Positions 16,183 to 24,358 of a stretch of DNA of 64,000 nt are shown here, one piece after another (position 1 is the stretch's first letter; the number at the start of each line of letters is the position of its first letter). Origin of the DNA: RYN-230 sp963837515 (GTDB lineage Bacteria > Actinomycetota > Actinomycetes > Streptosporangiales > Streptosporangiaceae); assembly GCA_963837515.1 (NCBI GenBank), contig CAWINT010000014.1:62001-126000 (forward strand), given 5' to 3'. The notes below the pieces were generated by a model. It made no database searches, was not told the origin of the DNA, and saw only the letters and a list, made by a program, of their open reading frames with translations. The position numbers and the translations under genes are program-made.

Positions 16183-17115
16183 TCATCGGGTGTGCTCCGG
16201 AAACGGCTCGCCCCGGTAGTCCGTCGCGTCCCGGGTGAGGTCCAGGTAGGCCTGTTCCAGGCTGGCGCGGTGCGCGGCCACCTCGGAGAACGGCACCCCA
16301 CCGTCGCTCAGCGCGGTCACGACCTGACCCGCGGCCAGCCCGCGTACGGTCAGCGCGCCGGGCTCGCCGGCCGTGACGGTGGCCCCAGCGCGCTCCAGCA
16401 CCGTCATCGCCCGGCCCGGTACGGCGGTGCGCAGGGTGACGCGGCCGCCGGAGGCGGCGGCCAGCAGCTGCGCCACGGGCGTGTCGGCGATGACCCGGCC
16501 GCGGCCGACGATGACCAGGCGGTCCGCGGTGTCCTCCAGCTCGCTCATGAGATGACTGGAAATCAGCACGGCCCGGCCCTCCCCGGCCAGGGCGCGCAGG
16601 AAGCCGCGCAGCCACACGATTCCCTCCGGGTCCATGCCGTTGAACGGCTCGTCGAACATCAGCACCGGCGGATCGCCGAGCAGGGCCGCCGCGATCCCCA
16701 GCCGCTGCCGCATGCCGAGGGAGAACCCGCCCGCCTTGCGCCGGGCCGCCGTCGCCAGCCCCGCCTGGCGGAGGACCTCATCTACCCGGGCCGTCGGCAG
16801 GCCCTGGGAGTGGGCCAGCCACAGCAGGTGCGCCCGCGCGCGGCGGCTGGGCTGCAGGGCGGACGCGTCCAGCAGGGAGCCGGCCTGGGTCAGCGGCCGG
16901 TCGCACTGCGCGTAAGGCCGCCCGCCGACCAGCGCGCGGCCGGCGTCGGGCGCGTCGAGGCCGAGGATGACCCGCATGGTGGTGGTCTTGCCGGCCCCGT
17001 TCGGCCCGACGAACCCGGTGATCTGGCCGGGGCCGACGGTGAACGTCATCCCATCCAGCGCCACCGCGGTCCTGAACCGCTTCCGGAGGCCGTCCACTTC
17101 GATGGTTGCTTCCAT
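16183..17115 (-). CDS. ABC transporter ATP-binding protein, module A
   Basis: 310 aa. Walker A GPNGAGKTTT, signature FSLGMRQRLGIAAALL, Walker B VLMFDEPFNGMDPEG and switch ISSHLMSELE are intact. The class is the BcrA/CcmA-like exporter ATPase group. Compared with the module B ATPase it has about 50 extra residues near the C-terminus (RVTLRTAVPGRAMTVLERAG...), a regulatory extension. It is divergently transcribed from the histidine kinase at 17202 across an 86-nt promoter region. It energises the two permeases downstream. Confidence 0.9.
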   Translation of the reverse strand: MEATIEVDGLRKRFRTAVALDGMTFTVGPGQITGFVGPNGAGKTTTMRVILGLDAPDAGRALVGGRPYAQCDRPLTQAGSLLDASALQPSRRARAHLLWLAHSQGLPTARVDEVLRQAGLATAARRKAGGFSLGMRQRLGIAAALLGDPPVLMFDEPFNGMDPEGIVWLRGFLRALAGEGRAVLISSHLMSELEDTADRLVIVGRGRVIADTPVAQLLAAASGGRVTLRTAVPGRAMTVLERAGATVTAGEPGALTVRGLAAGQVVTALSDGGVPFSEVAAHRASLEQAYLDLTRDATDYRGEPFPEHTR

Positions 17116-17162
17116 GACTGCTGGTGTACGGGGACGTCGGTAACACGGGCGGAACGGCCGCC

Positions 17163-17179
17163 GTTATCGCGCTGTTAGC
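17163..17179. promoter_or_regulatory. 11-bp-spaced GTTA direct repeat, probable response-regulator site
   Basis: GTTATC at 17163 and GTTAGC at 17174 recur with an 11-nt period, one helical turn, the typical layout for OmpR-family regulators. It sits between the ATPase and kinase genes, so it could control both. The regulator at 18368 is the obvious candidate. Confidence 0.45.
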
Positions 17180-17201
17180 CCCGGCCGGGCATGCTGGGGG
17201 G

Positions 17202-18371
17202 ATGCACCTGCCGCGACGGCGCCGCACCGTGCGGATGCGGCTGACCGCCCTGTACTGCGTCCTGTTCGTACTGTCGGCGGCCCTGATGCTGGCCATTACC
17301 ATCAGCGTGGGGTCCACCTCCTCGGTCGGGCGGGCCGTGTCGGTGGCCGGCCACCCGCAGCCCGCCGGGCAGTCGCCGGCGGATCAGGCCCACGCCGCCA
17401 CCTCGCACCAGTTCCTGCTCGGCTCGCTGATCGCGCTGGGCGTGATGGCCGCGGTGTCGGTCGTGGTGGGCTGGGTGGTGGCCGGCCGGGTGCTCCGCCC
17501 GCTGCGGGTGATGACCATGGCCACCCGGCGGATCTCCGCGGACCGCCTGCACGAACGGCTGGCCATGCCCGGGCCCGGCGACGAGCTCAAGGACCTGGCC
17601 GACACCATCGACGGGCTGCTCGAACGCCTGGAAGGCGCGTTCGCCGCGCAGCGCCGCTTCGTCGCCAACGCCTCCCACGAGCTGCGCACCCCGCTGGCCA
17701 CCATGCGCGCGTCGGTGGACGTGGCGGTGGCCAAGCCCGGGCCGGTGCCCGCCCCCACCGTGGCCCTGGCCGGCCGGGTCCGCGCCGAGCTCGACAGGGT
17801 CGACGAGCTGCTGGACGGGCTGCTGATGCTGGCCCGCGCGCAGCACGCGGCGCCGCCCGGCCGGGCGGCGGTCCCGCTGGACTACGCCGTGTCCGCGGCG
17901 CTGGCCGCGCAGGCCGGCGCCATCGCCGCCCGGAACCTGATCGTGCAGCACGACGCGGGGAGTGACAGCAGCTGGGTGCGGGGCAGCCAGCCGCTGCTCC
18001 GCCGGATGATCGACAACCTGCTGGACAACGCGATCCGGCACAACGGCCGCGCGGGCTGGATCCGGGTGGCCATCAGCGCCGGGGATGGCCAGGTACGGCT
18101 GGTGGTCGAGAACGGGGGCGCCGTCCTGGAGCCGGCCCAGGTCGCCCGCCTCGGCCAGCCGTTCCAGCGGCTGGGCGCCGACCGCACCAGCTCTGGCGGC
18201 GGGGCCGGTCTCGGCCTGTCGATCGTCGCGGCGATCGCCGACGCGCACGGCGGCACCCTCCAGCTGGCCGCGCGGCCCGGTGGCGGGCTACAGGCCAGCG
18301 TCACCCTGCCGCTGGCTGCGCCGGCCCCGGCGCCCCGGCCGGCCGGCGCTGCGGCCGTGGCCCCGGCATGA
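17202..18371 (+). CDS. Sensor histidine kinase, module A
   Basis: 389 aa from ATG 17202 (an in-frame GTG/ATG region upstream would overlap the promoter). TM1 at about residues 18-38, a short extracytoplasmic loop of about 45 residues, TM2 near 90-110, HAMP domain (VLRPLRVMTMATRRISADRLHERL), HisKA box RRFVANASHELRTPL with the phospho-His, and HATPase_c N box DNLLDNAIRHN and G box GAGLGLSIV. The small sensor loop suggests intramembrane or transporter-assisted sensing, as in antibiotic-responsive kinases. The stop overlaps the response regulator ATG (ATGA). Confidence 0.92.
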   Translation: MHLPRRRRTVRMRLTALYCVLFVLSAALMLAITISVGSTSSVGRAVSVAGHPQPAGQSPADQAHAATSHQFLLGSLIALGVMAAVSVVVGWVVAGRVLRPLRVMTMATRRISADRLHERLAMPGPGDELKDLADTIDGLLERLEGAFAAQRRFVANASHELRTPLATMRASVDVAVAKPGPVPAPTVALAGRVRAELDRVDELLDGLLMLARAQHAAPPGRAAVPLDYAVSAALAAQAGAIAARNLIVQHDAGSDSSWVRGSQPLLRRMIDNLLDNAIRHNGRAGWIRVAISAGDGQVRLVVENGGAVLEPAQVARLGQPFQRLGADRTSSGGGAGLGLSIVAAIADAHGGTLQLAARPGGGLQASVTLPLAAPAPAPRPAGAAAVAPA

Positions 18372-19024
18372 GGGTCCTGGTGGCCGAGGACGCGCGCACA
18401 CTCGCCGACGTCCTGGCCGAGGGGCTGCGCGACGCGGGGATGGCCGTGGACATCGCCCGGGACGGCCTGGCCGCCGCGGCCAGGCTGGAGGCCACCGCCT
18501 ACGACGTGGTCGTCCTGGACCGGGACCTGCCCGGCATCCACGGCGACCTGCTGTGCCAGATGATCACCGGGCGGGACGAGCGGGCCATGGTGCTGATGCT
18601 GACCGCGGCGGGCGCGCCCGGGGACCGGGTCAGCGGCCTGGCCCTGGGCGCCGACGACTACCTGGGCAAGCCGTTCCACTTCCCGGAACTCGTGCTGCGC
18701 ATCCGCGCGCTGGCCCGGCGCCAGCCGACGGCGCGGGCCCGGACGCTGCGCGCGGCCGGGATCGAGCTGGACCCGGCCCGGCGCACGGTCACCCGCGACG
18801 GCCGGCCGCTGGACCTGTCGGTCAAGGAGTTCGGCGTGCTGGAAGCGCTGCTGGCCGCCAGCCCCGCGTTCCTGCGCGCCGAGGACCTGCTCGAGCAGGT
18901 CTGGGATGAGCACGCCGACCCGTTCACCAACACGGTGGCGGTGACCGTCGGCCGGCTGCGGCGCAAGCTGGGCCCGCCGCCGGTCATCGCCACCACCCCC
19001 GGGGTCGGTTACCGCATCGCGTGA
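18368..19024 (+). CDS. OmpR-family response regulator, module A
   Basis: 218 aa. Receiver domain with the acidic pair in AED, phospho-Asp in VVVLDRDLPGIHG, and switch Thr in MLTAAG; the usual K105 position is KPFHFPEL. The C-terminal winged helix ends RRKLGPPPVIATTPGVGYRIA. Coupled to the kinase by a 4-nt overlap. Close paralogue of the regulator at 22296. Probably activates the divergent ABC operon. Confidence 0.93.
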   Translation: MRVLVAEDARTLADVLAEGLRDAGMAVDIARDGLAAAARLEATAYDVVVLDRDLPGIHGDLLCQMITGRDERAMVLMLTAAGAPGDRVSGLALGADDYLGKPFHFPELVLRIRALARRQPTARARTLRAAGIELDPARRTVTRDGRPLDLSVKEFGVLEALLAASPAFLRAEDLLEQVWDEHADPFTNTVAVTVGRLRRKLGPPPVIATTPGVGYRIA

Positions 19025-19041
19025 CCCGGCCCGGGCGCCGG

Positions 19042-19821
19042 TCAGCCGTCCCGGAAACGGAACACCAGGCCGCCGGCGGCCAGCGCCGCCGCCGCCCACG
19101 CGGCCAGGACCCCAAGCCCGGCCCACGGGCCGATGGGCAGGCCGCGCAGCCCGGTGCTGGCCTGGATCTCCAGCCCGGCGGTCATCGGCCCGACCTGCTC
19201 CAGGTGCCGCTGCCAGGCCGCGCTGCCGGCCACCTGCCCCAGGATGGGGAACAGGTACAGCAGGCCGAGTACCACCCCGATGGCCACCGCGGCCTCCCGC
19301 ACCGCGGCGGCCACGCCCAGGCTGAGCAGCGCGATCAGGGCCAGATAGAGCACCGAGCCGCCCGCCGCGCGCAGCACGGCCCCGGTGCCCAGGGACAGGT
19401 CCGGGTAGCCGTGCACCGGGCTGAAGCCGTGGCCGGGCAGGATCAGCCGCCCGGCCAGCAGCGAGCCGCCCACGGCCAGTACCCCGGCGGCCAGCGCCGC
19501 GCCGGTCACGACCACGGCCTTGGCCGCGAGCATGACGCCGCGGCGCGGCACGGCGGCCAGCGTGACCCGGATCATGCCGGTGGCGTACTCGCCGCTGACC
19601 GCGAGCACGGCCACCATGACCACCACGGCCTGGCCCAGGTCCACGCCGGTCAGGGTGAGCTTGGCCAGGTCCGGGTGGCAGGCTGCGCCCGGCCCGCACG
19701 AGCGGGCGGCGGCGGCCAGGGCGCTGAGCGCCACGGTCGCCGCGACGACGCCGGCCAGCAGGGCGCCGGTGCTGGCCACGGTGCGCAGCTTGGTCCACTC
19801 CGCGTGCAGCGCCGCTCTCAT
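19042..19821 (-). CDS. ABC-2 permease, 259 aa, module B
   Basis: ATG 19821 overlaps the stop of the upstream 516-aa permease (ATGA). Same length and layout as the 13799-14578 protein: MRAALHAEWTKLRT start, SGEYATGMIRVTLAAVPRR loop, GPMTAGLEIQASTGLRGLPIGPW segment near the C-terminus. About six membrane segments. It is the third gene of the minus-strand ABC operon in the second copy of the module. Only 17 bp separate its stop from the module A regulator stop, with no obvious terminator hairpin between them. Confidence 0.85.
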   Translation of the reverse strand: MRAALHAEWTKLRTVASTGALLAGVVAATVALSALAAAARSCGPGAACHPDLAKLTLTGVDLGQAVVVMVAVLAVSGEYATGMIRVTLAAVPRRGVMLAAKAVVVTGAALAAGVLAVGGSLLAGRLILPGHGFSPVHGYPDLSLGTGAVLRAAGGSVLYLALIALLSLGVAAAVREAAVAIGVVLGLLYLFPILGQVAGSAAWQRHLEQVGPMTAGLEIQASTGLRGLPIGPWAGLGVLAAWAAAALAAGGLVFRFRDG

Positions 19822-21368
19822 GCGTCCCTCCGCCGAAGTGCCACCGCGGCCAGCACCACGGCCAGCGCCGCCCAGGCGCACAGCACCGCGAACCCGGCCC
19901 ACGGCGGCAGCGGGAAGTACCCGTTACCGGGCGTGTAAGTGGCCGTGACCTGCGGGTATTGCGGCATGGACTGCTGAACGGCGAAGCCGGCCGCCGGGGT
20001 GACGGCCAGCAGCCAGCTGGCCGCGGCCAGGGGCAGGACGGGCAGCGCGGCGGCGAAGAAGTACGGCAGCACGACCAGCGCGAAGACGGTGGTGATAGCG
20101 GCGGCGCTGCTGCGCAGCAGGGTGCCGGCGGCCAGGGCCAGTACCGCCGTCACCGCCAGCACCGCGGCCGACCCGGCCACCACCCGCACGTCGGTGAGCG
20201 CGCCGGACGGCAGGATGAAGTTCCCGTTATGGCGCAGTACTCCTTCCCCGAGCAGCACCGCGACCACCGCGGCGGGCAGTGCGGCGGCGAAGGACACCGC
20301 GCCGATCACCGCCGCCTTGGCGGCCAGTACCCGGCCCCGCCGGGGGCTGGCCGCGAACGTGGCCCGGATCAGGCCCCGGCGGTACTCGCTGGTGGCGAAC
20401 ATGGTGGCCACCACGACCACTGCGATCAGCCCGAAGAACACGCCCAGCAGGGTTCTCCCCATCGGCGTGCCGTTCCCCTCTGGCCCGGCCGCCACATCCG
20501 GTGCGATGTCACCGGAGCCGGTCACCGCGACCGTGCCGCCGGCCTGCTGGTACCCGGTGCCGGGCGGCGTGCCGCTGCCCGGCCCGCCGCCGACCTCGGT
20601 TCCGGCCCAGCTGTGGCCGGCCGCGCCGCGCAGCATGACGTGGTCGAACCGGGCGGTGCCCAGGGTGGCCCGGCCGCTACCGCTGGACGTGCCGATCGAG
20701 TGCGAAGCCGAGTGGGAGGAGATGGGGGAGGTGGCGAACAGCCCGGCCGCTGCGATGCCCGGCAGGCCGGCCAGGTGGACCGTGCCCACGGCCCGCCAGT
20801 GCCTGCCGTCGGCCGAGGCGTAGCCGGTCAGCGTGTCACCGGCCCGGGTCAGCCGCAGCCAGCGCGGGGTGGCCGCGGTCGCCCGGCCGGGCGGCCCGGC
20901 GATGTCCCCGGTGTAGTCGTACTGCAGCCGCACCCCGTGGCCCGCGGTGACCAGCAGGGCCGCGTACGCCGACCCGGGCCGCAGGCTCGCCTTGACGATC
21001 ACCCCGGCCTTGGCCCACGGCGCCAGCCCGCCCGCGCCGGCCAGCGAGGTCATCCGGGCGGTCACGCTGCCGCTGCGGGCCAGCGGCTGGTGGACGAAGT
21101 AGAAGCTGTCGATGACCGCCTCGCCGCCCGGCCCGGTCGGGCTGGCGCAGCCCAGGCCGGTGACGGCCGGGCTGCCCGGGGTGACCTGGCCGCCACACGA
21201 GCTGTGATCCAGCAGCGGGATGAGCACGATGAGCAGCATTCCGACACCCATCCCGATGAGCCAGCCGCGGACGGTGCGGAACTTGGTCCACTCGGCGTGC
21301 AGCACCGGCCCGAACCGCGGCCTGCTGGTCTGCGGGCCCGGCCGGGGACGGGCGAGGACGGCGCTCAC
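19818..21368 (-). CDS. ABC-2 permease with lectin-like extracytoplasmic insert, module B
   Basis: 516 aa. ATG 21368 overlaps the ATPase stop (ATGA). A 22-residue cytoplasmic leader precedes VLHAEWTKFRTVRGW; TM1 follows, then about 250 extracytoplasmic residues. The insert shares motifs with the module A paralogue: DSFYFVHQPLARSGSVTARMTS, KAGVIVKASLRPGSAYAALLVT, VRLQYDYTGDIAG, WLRLTRAGDTLTGYASADG. Then come a Ser/Gly/Pro-rich stretch and five membrane segments. The insert resembles the DUF1349/concanavalin-like fold and may bind an envelope glycan or a glycosylated or peptide antibiotic. Confidence 0.83.
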   Translation of the reverse strand: MSAVLARPRPGPQTSRPRFGPVLHAEWTKFRTVRGWLIGMGVGMLLIVLIPLLDHSSCGGQVTPGSPAVTGLGCASPTGPGGEAVIDSFYFVHQPLARSGSVTARMTSLAGAGGLAPWAKAGVIVKASLRPGSAYAALLVTAGHGVRLQYDYTGDIAGPPGRATAATPRWLRLTRAGDTLTGYASADGRHWRAVGTVHLAGLPGIAAAGLFATSPISSHSASHSIGTSSGSGRATLGTARFDHVMLRGAAGHSWAGTEVGGGPGSGTPPGTGYQQAGGTVAVTGSGDIAPDVAAGPEGNGTPMGRTLLGVFFGLIAVVVVATMFATSEYRRGLIRATFAASPRRGRVLAAKAAVIGAVSFAAALPAAVVAVLLGEGVLRHNGNFILPSGALTDVRVVAGSAAVLAVTAVLALAAGTLLRSSAAAITTVFALVVLPYFFAAALPVLPLAAASWLLAVTPAAGFAVQQSMPQYPQVTATYTPGNGYFPLPPWAGFAVLCAWAALAVVLAAVALRRRDA

Positions 21369-22147
21369 CGGGCCGCCCCTGGCCCGGCCGCCGGCGCGTC
21401 GCCGGGGAAAGCGGCGCGGTACTCGACCGCCTCCTGGGTCAGCTCCAGGTAGGCCTCTTCCAGGGTGGGCCGCTCCCCGGACGCCGCGGCCAGCAGGTCA
21501 CGGGTGGGCGCGTCGGCGATGACCCGGCCCCGGCCGGCGACGATCAGGTGGCCGGCCACCCCGTCCAGCTCGCGCAGCAGGTGGCTGGAGATCAGCACCG
21601 CCCGGCCCTCGGCGGCCAGCGTGGCCAGGAAGCCGCGCAGCCACACGATGCCCTCCGGGTCCATGCCGTTGAACGGCTCATCCAGCATGACCACCGGCGG
21701 GTCGCCGAGCATGGCCGCGGCGAGGCCCAGCCGCTGCCGCATGCCGAGCGAGTAGCCGCCCGCCTTGCGGCGCGCCGCGCCCCGCAGGCCGGCCTGCTCG
21801 ATCACCTCGTCGACCCGGCGCGCGCCCAGGCCCTGGGAGTGGGCCAGCCACAGCAGGTGGCCGCGGCCGCTGCGGCTGGGCTGCAGGGCGGAGGCGTCCA
21901 GCAGGGAGCCGAGCTGGGTCAGCGGCCGGGCCAGGCGGGCGTAAGGCTGCCCGCCCACCAGGGCGCGGCCCGCGTCGGGTGCGTCGAGGCCGAGGACGAC
22001 CCGCATGGTGGTGGACTTGCCGGCGCCGTTGGGCCCGACGAACCCGGTGACCTGGCCGGGGGAGACGCTGAACGTCATCCCGTCCAGTGCCACCGTGGCC
22101 CCGAACCGTTTGCGCACCTGCATCACGTCGATCGCTGCGTTATTCAT
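21365..22147 (-). CDS. ABC transporter ATP-binding protein, module B
   Basis: 260 aa from ATG 22147, which has GGAAGAG about 7 nt upstream; the in-frame GTG 22183 would add 12 residues without such support. Walker A GPNGAGKSTT, signature YSLGMRQRLGLAAAML, Walker B VVMLDEPFNGMDPEG and ISSHLLRELD are intact. It is shorter than the module A ATPase because it lacks the C-terminal insertion. Divergent from the response regulator at 22296. Confidence 0.9.
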   Translation of the reverse strand: MNNAAIDVMQVRKRFGATVALDGMTFSVSPGQVTGFVGPNGAGKSTTMRVVLGLDAPDAGRALVGGQPYARLARPLTQLGSLLDASALQPSRSGRGHLLWLAHSQGLGARRVDEVIEQAGLRGAARRKAGGYSLGMRQRLGLAAAMLGDPPVVMLDEPFNGMDPEGIVWLRGFLATLAAEGRAVLISSHLLRELDGVAGHLIVAGRGRVIADAPTRDLLAAASGERPTLEEAYLELTQEAVEYRAAFPGDAPAAGPGAAR

Positions 22148-22212
22148 CTGGGTGCTCTTCCTGGGCGGGAACTGCTTCCGCACTGGTTCTACGGGCCGGC
22201 CGGTGCCAGCCT

Positions 22213-22242
22213 GGTGTCAGCGGCTGACACCCGGCTGACACC
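22213..22242. promoter_or_regulatory. Three-half-site operator, 11-bp periodicity
   Basis: GGTGTCAGC (22213-22221) and GCTGACACC (22223-22231) form a perfect 9-1-9 palindrome. GGCTGACACC then recurs at 22222 and 22233, an 11-bp direct repeat. The position between the divergent ATPase and response-regulator genes fits an OmpR-family binding site. Confidence 0.6.
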
Positions 22243-22295
22243 GCGGGCCTGCGAAGGTGAGGCCAGATCACACCGGAGGAAGGGCGCTGGCGATC

Positions 22296-22958
22296 ATGAG
22301 AGTGCTGGTCGTAGAGGACCATGAAGTGCTGGCCCGGGCCATCGGGACCGGGCTGCGCCGCGAGGGCATGGCGGTCGACGTGGTCCTCGACGGGGACGAC
22401 GCGCTGGAGCACCTGGCCGTCACCCGCTACGACGTGCTGGTGCTGGACCGGGACCTGCCCGGCGTGCACGGCGACGAGGTGTGCCGGCGGCTGGCGGCCG
22501 GGCGGGCGGTAACCCGGATCCTGATGCTGACGGCGGCCGGGACGGTCGCCGACCGGGTGGACGGGCTGTCCCTGGGGGCCGACGACTACCTGGCCAAGCC
22601 GTTCGACTTCCCGGAGCTCACCGCGCGGATCCGGGCGCTGGGCCGGCGGTCCGCCCCGCCGCGGCCGCCCACCCTGCGCTGCGGCGACGTGGTGCTGGAC
22701 CCGGCCCGGCGGGTGGTCATCCGGGCCGGGCGGCGGCTGGACCTCTCCCCCCGGGAGTTCGCGGCGCTGGAGGTGCTGCTCGAAGCGGGGGACCGGGTCG
22801 TGTCCGCGGAGGAACTGCTGGAGCGGGCCTGGGACGAGGCCGCCGACCCGTTCACCACGGCGGTCAAGACCACGATCCGGCGGCTGCGGGCCAAGCTCGG
22901 CGAGCCGCCGGTCATCCATACCGTCCGCGAGGGCGGTTACCGGATCGGGGCGGCCTGA
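22296..22958 (+). CDS. OmpR-family response regulator, module B
   Basis: 220 aa from ATG 22296; GGAGGAAGG lies 13 nt upstream, slightly long, and GTG 22257 is an alternative 13 residues earlier. Receiver: VVEDHE acidic pair, phospho-Asp in VLVLDRDLPGVHG, MLTAAG, and LAKPFDFPEL. Winged-helix output ends EPPVIHTVREGGYRIG. In this module the regulator precedes the kinase, the reverse of module A. The stop and the kinase ATG share bases (TGATG). Confidence 0.92.
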   Translation: MRVLVVEDHEVLARAIGTGLRREGMAVDVVLDGDDALEHLAVTRYDVLVLDRDLPGVHGDEVCRRLAAGRAVTRILMLTAAGTVADRVDGLSLGADDYLAKPFDFPELTARIRALGRRSAPPRPPTLRCGDVVLDPARRVVIRAGRRLDLSPREFAALEVLLEAGDRVVSAEELLERAWDEAADPFTTAVKTTIRRLRAKLGEPPVIHTVREGGYRIGAA

Positions 22959-24145
22959 TGGCGCGCTCCTGGCCGGCGCGGGTGGCCGGCCTGCCGCGGC
23001 CGGCGCTGCGCCGGACGCTGCGGCTGCGGCTGGCCCTGCTGTACGCCGCGCTGTTCGGCGTCTCGGCCGCCGCGCTGGGCGCCGCCGCGGTCATCTTCAA
23101 GCCCAACTTCCTGGTGCACAGCTCCTACCGGGCCGCCCCGGGCAGCGCGGCGCCCGCCGGATGCCAGGCTCACTCCTGCGCGGTGCCGGGCGGCTGGGCG
23201 GGCGGGCTGGGCACGTTCCTGTCCGGCGGGGACTCCTCGCACAACATCGGCGGGGGGCTGGCCCTGCTGGCCATCCTGGCCGTGCTGGCGCTCGGTGCGG
23301 GCTGGCTGCTGGCCGGCCGCGCGCTGCGGCCGCTGCGCGCCATCACCAGCAGCGCCCGGCACATCTCAGCCAGCAACCTGCACCAGCGCCTGGCGCTGAC
23401 CGGCCCCGGGGACGAGTTCACCGAACTCGGCGAGACCCTGGATGACCTGTTCGCCCGGCTGGAGGCCTCGTTCGAGTCGCAGCGCCGCTTCGTGGCCAAC
23501 GCCTCGCATGAGCTGCGCACCCCGCTGGCGGCGGAACGGACCCTGCTGCAGGTGGCGCTGGCCGATCCCGGGGCCAGCACCGAGACGCTCCGCTCGGCCT
23601 GCCAGGAGGCGCTCGCCCTGGGCGAGCAGCAGGAGACCCTGATCGGCGCGCTGCTCACGCTGGCGTGCGGCGAACGCGGCATCGAGACCAGGGAAGCGTT
23701 CGATCTGGCCGGGACCGCCCAGAAGGTGATCATGGACCACCAGCCGGAGGCGGAGCGCCGCGGCATCCGGGTCGACTCCCGGCTCAGCCCGGCACCGGTA
23801 TCCGGCGACCCGAGCCTGGCCGAGAGCCTGGTGGCGAACCTGATCGACAACGCGGTCCGGCATAACCGGCCGGGCGGCCAGGCCGGGATCTCCGTGACCG
23901 GCGACGGCGGACGGGCCGTCCTGACGGTCAGCAACACCGGTGACGCGATCCCGCCAGCGGAGGTGGGCCGGCTGTTCCAGCCGTTCCAGCGGCTCGGCGC
24001 CGAGCGGGTGCGCGGCGCCGGTGGGCACGGGCTGGGCCTGGCCATCGTCCGCGCCATCGCCGACGCGCACGATGCGGCCGTGACCGCCACCGCCAACCCG
24101 GGCGGCGGCCTCACTGTTCGCGTGACGTTTCCGCTGCGCGGCTGA
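22958..24145 (+). CDS. Sensor histidine kinase, module B
   Basis: 395 aa. TM1 at about residues 25-48, an extracytoplasmic loop of about 50 residues with two Cys (GCQAHSCAV, possibly a disulfide), TM2 near 100-120, HAMP (LRPLRAITSSARHISASNLHQRL), HisKA RRFVANASHELRTPL, N box NLIDNAVRHN, G box GHGLGLAIV. The loop sequence is unlike that of the module A kinase, so the two systems may sense different signals. Last gene of the plus-strand pair; the hairpin at 24163-24203 follows. Confidence 0.92.
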   Translation: MARSWPARVAGLPRPALRRTLRLRLALLYAALFGVSAAALGAAAVIFKPNFLVHSSYRAAPGSAAPAGCQAHSCAVPGGWAGGLGTFLSGGDSSHNIGGGLALLAILAVLALGAGWLLAGRALRPLRAITSSARHISASNLHQRLALTGPGDEFTELGETLDDLFARLEASFESQRRFVANASHELRTPLAAERTLLQVALADPGASTETLRSACQEALALGEQQETLIGALLTLACGERGIETREAFDLAGTAQKVIMDHQPEAERRGIRVDSRLSPAPVSGDPSLAESLVANLIDNAVRHNRPGGQAGISVTGDGGRAVLTVSNTGDAIPPAEVGRLFQPFQRLGAERVRGAGGHGLGLAIVRAIADAHDAAVTATANPGGGLTVRVTFPLRG

Positions 24146-24162
24146 GGGCCGCTGAGGTTAGG

Positions 24163-24272
24163 GCGACGCCGGGTGGCTACGGGGGCAAACCACCCGGCGT
24201 CGCGTTCATCGGCGTTCCGACGGGGGCCCGGAACGCCGGCAGGTGCTTCGACGGGGGACCGAAGCACCGCTA
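24163..24272 (-). ncRNA. 6C-like small RNA: three hairpins with C-rich loops
   Basis: On the minus strand three perfect hairpins follow one another: 8-bp stem 24242-24249/24261-24268, 8-bp stem 24211-24218/24230-24237, and 14-bp stem 24163-24176/24190-24203. Each loop shows CCCCCGT. Repeated C-rich loops on stable stems define the actinobacterial 6C RNA, reported in mycobacteria to pair with G-rich mRNA leaders. The last stem is strong enough to terminate both this RNA and the convergent kinase operon. A TTGACG/TAACAT promoter pair lies directly upstream (about 24280-24310). No ORF of note crosses the hairpins. Confidence 0.75.
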
Positions 24273-24278
24273 TGCATG

Positions 24279-24309
24279 TTACACCGAAACCCCCCCTTGT
24301 GCGTCAAGA
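24279..24309 (-). promoter_or_regulatory. Promoter of the 6C-like RNA
   Basis: Read on the minus strand: TTGACG, 19 nt including a G6 run, then TAACAT (or TGTAAC at 17 nt). Transcription would begin just before the first hairpin. It is one of the best consensus-like promoters in the window. Confidence 0.5.
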
Positions 24310-24358
24310 CCGGGCTACCAAGCGACATCTGGTCAGGGCACCGGGTAAGCAGTGCCCG

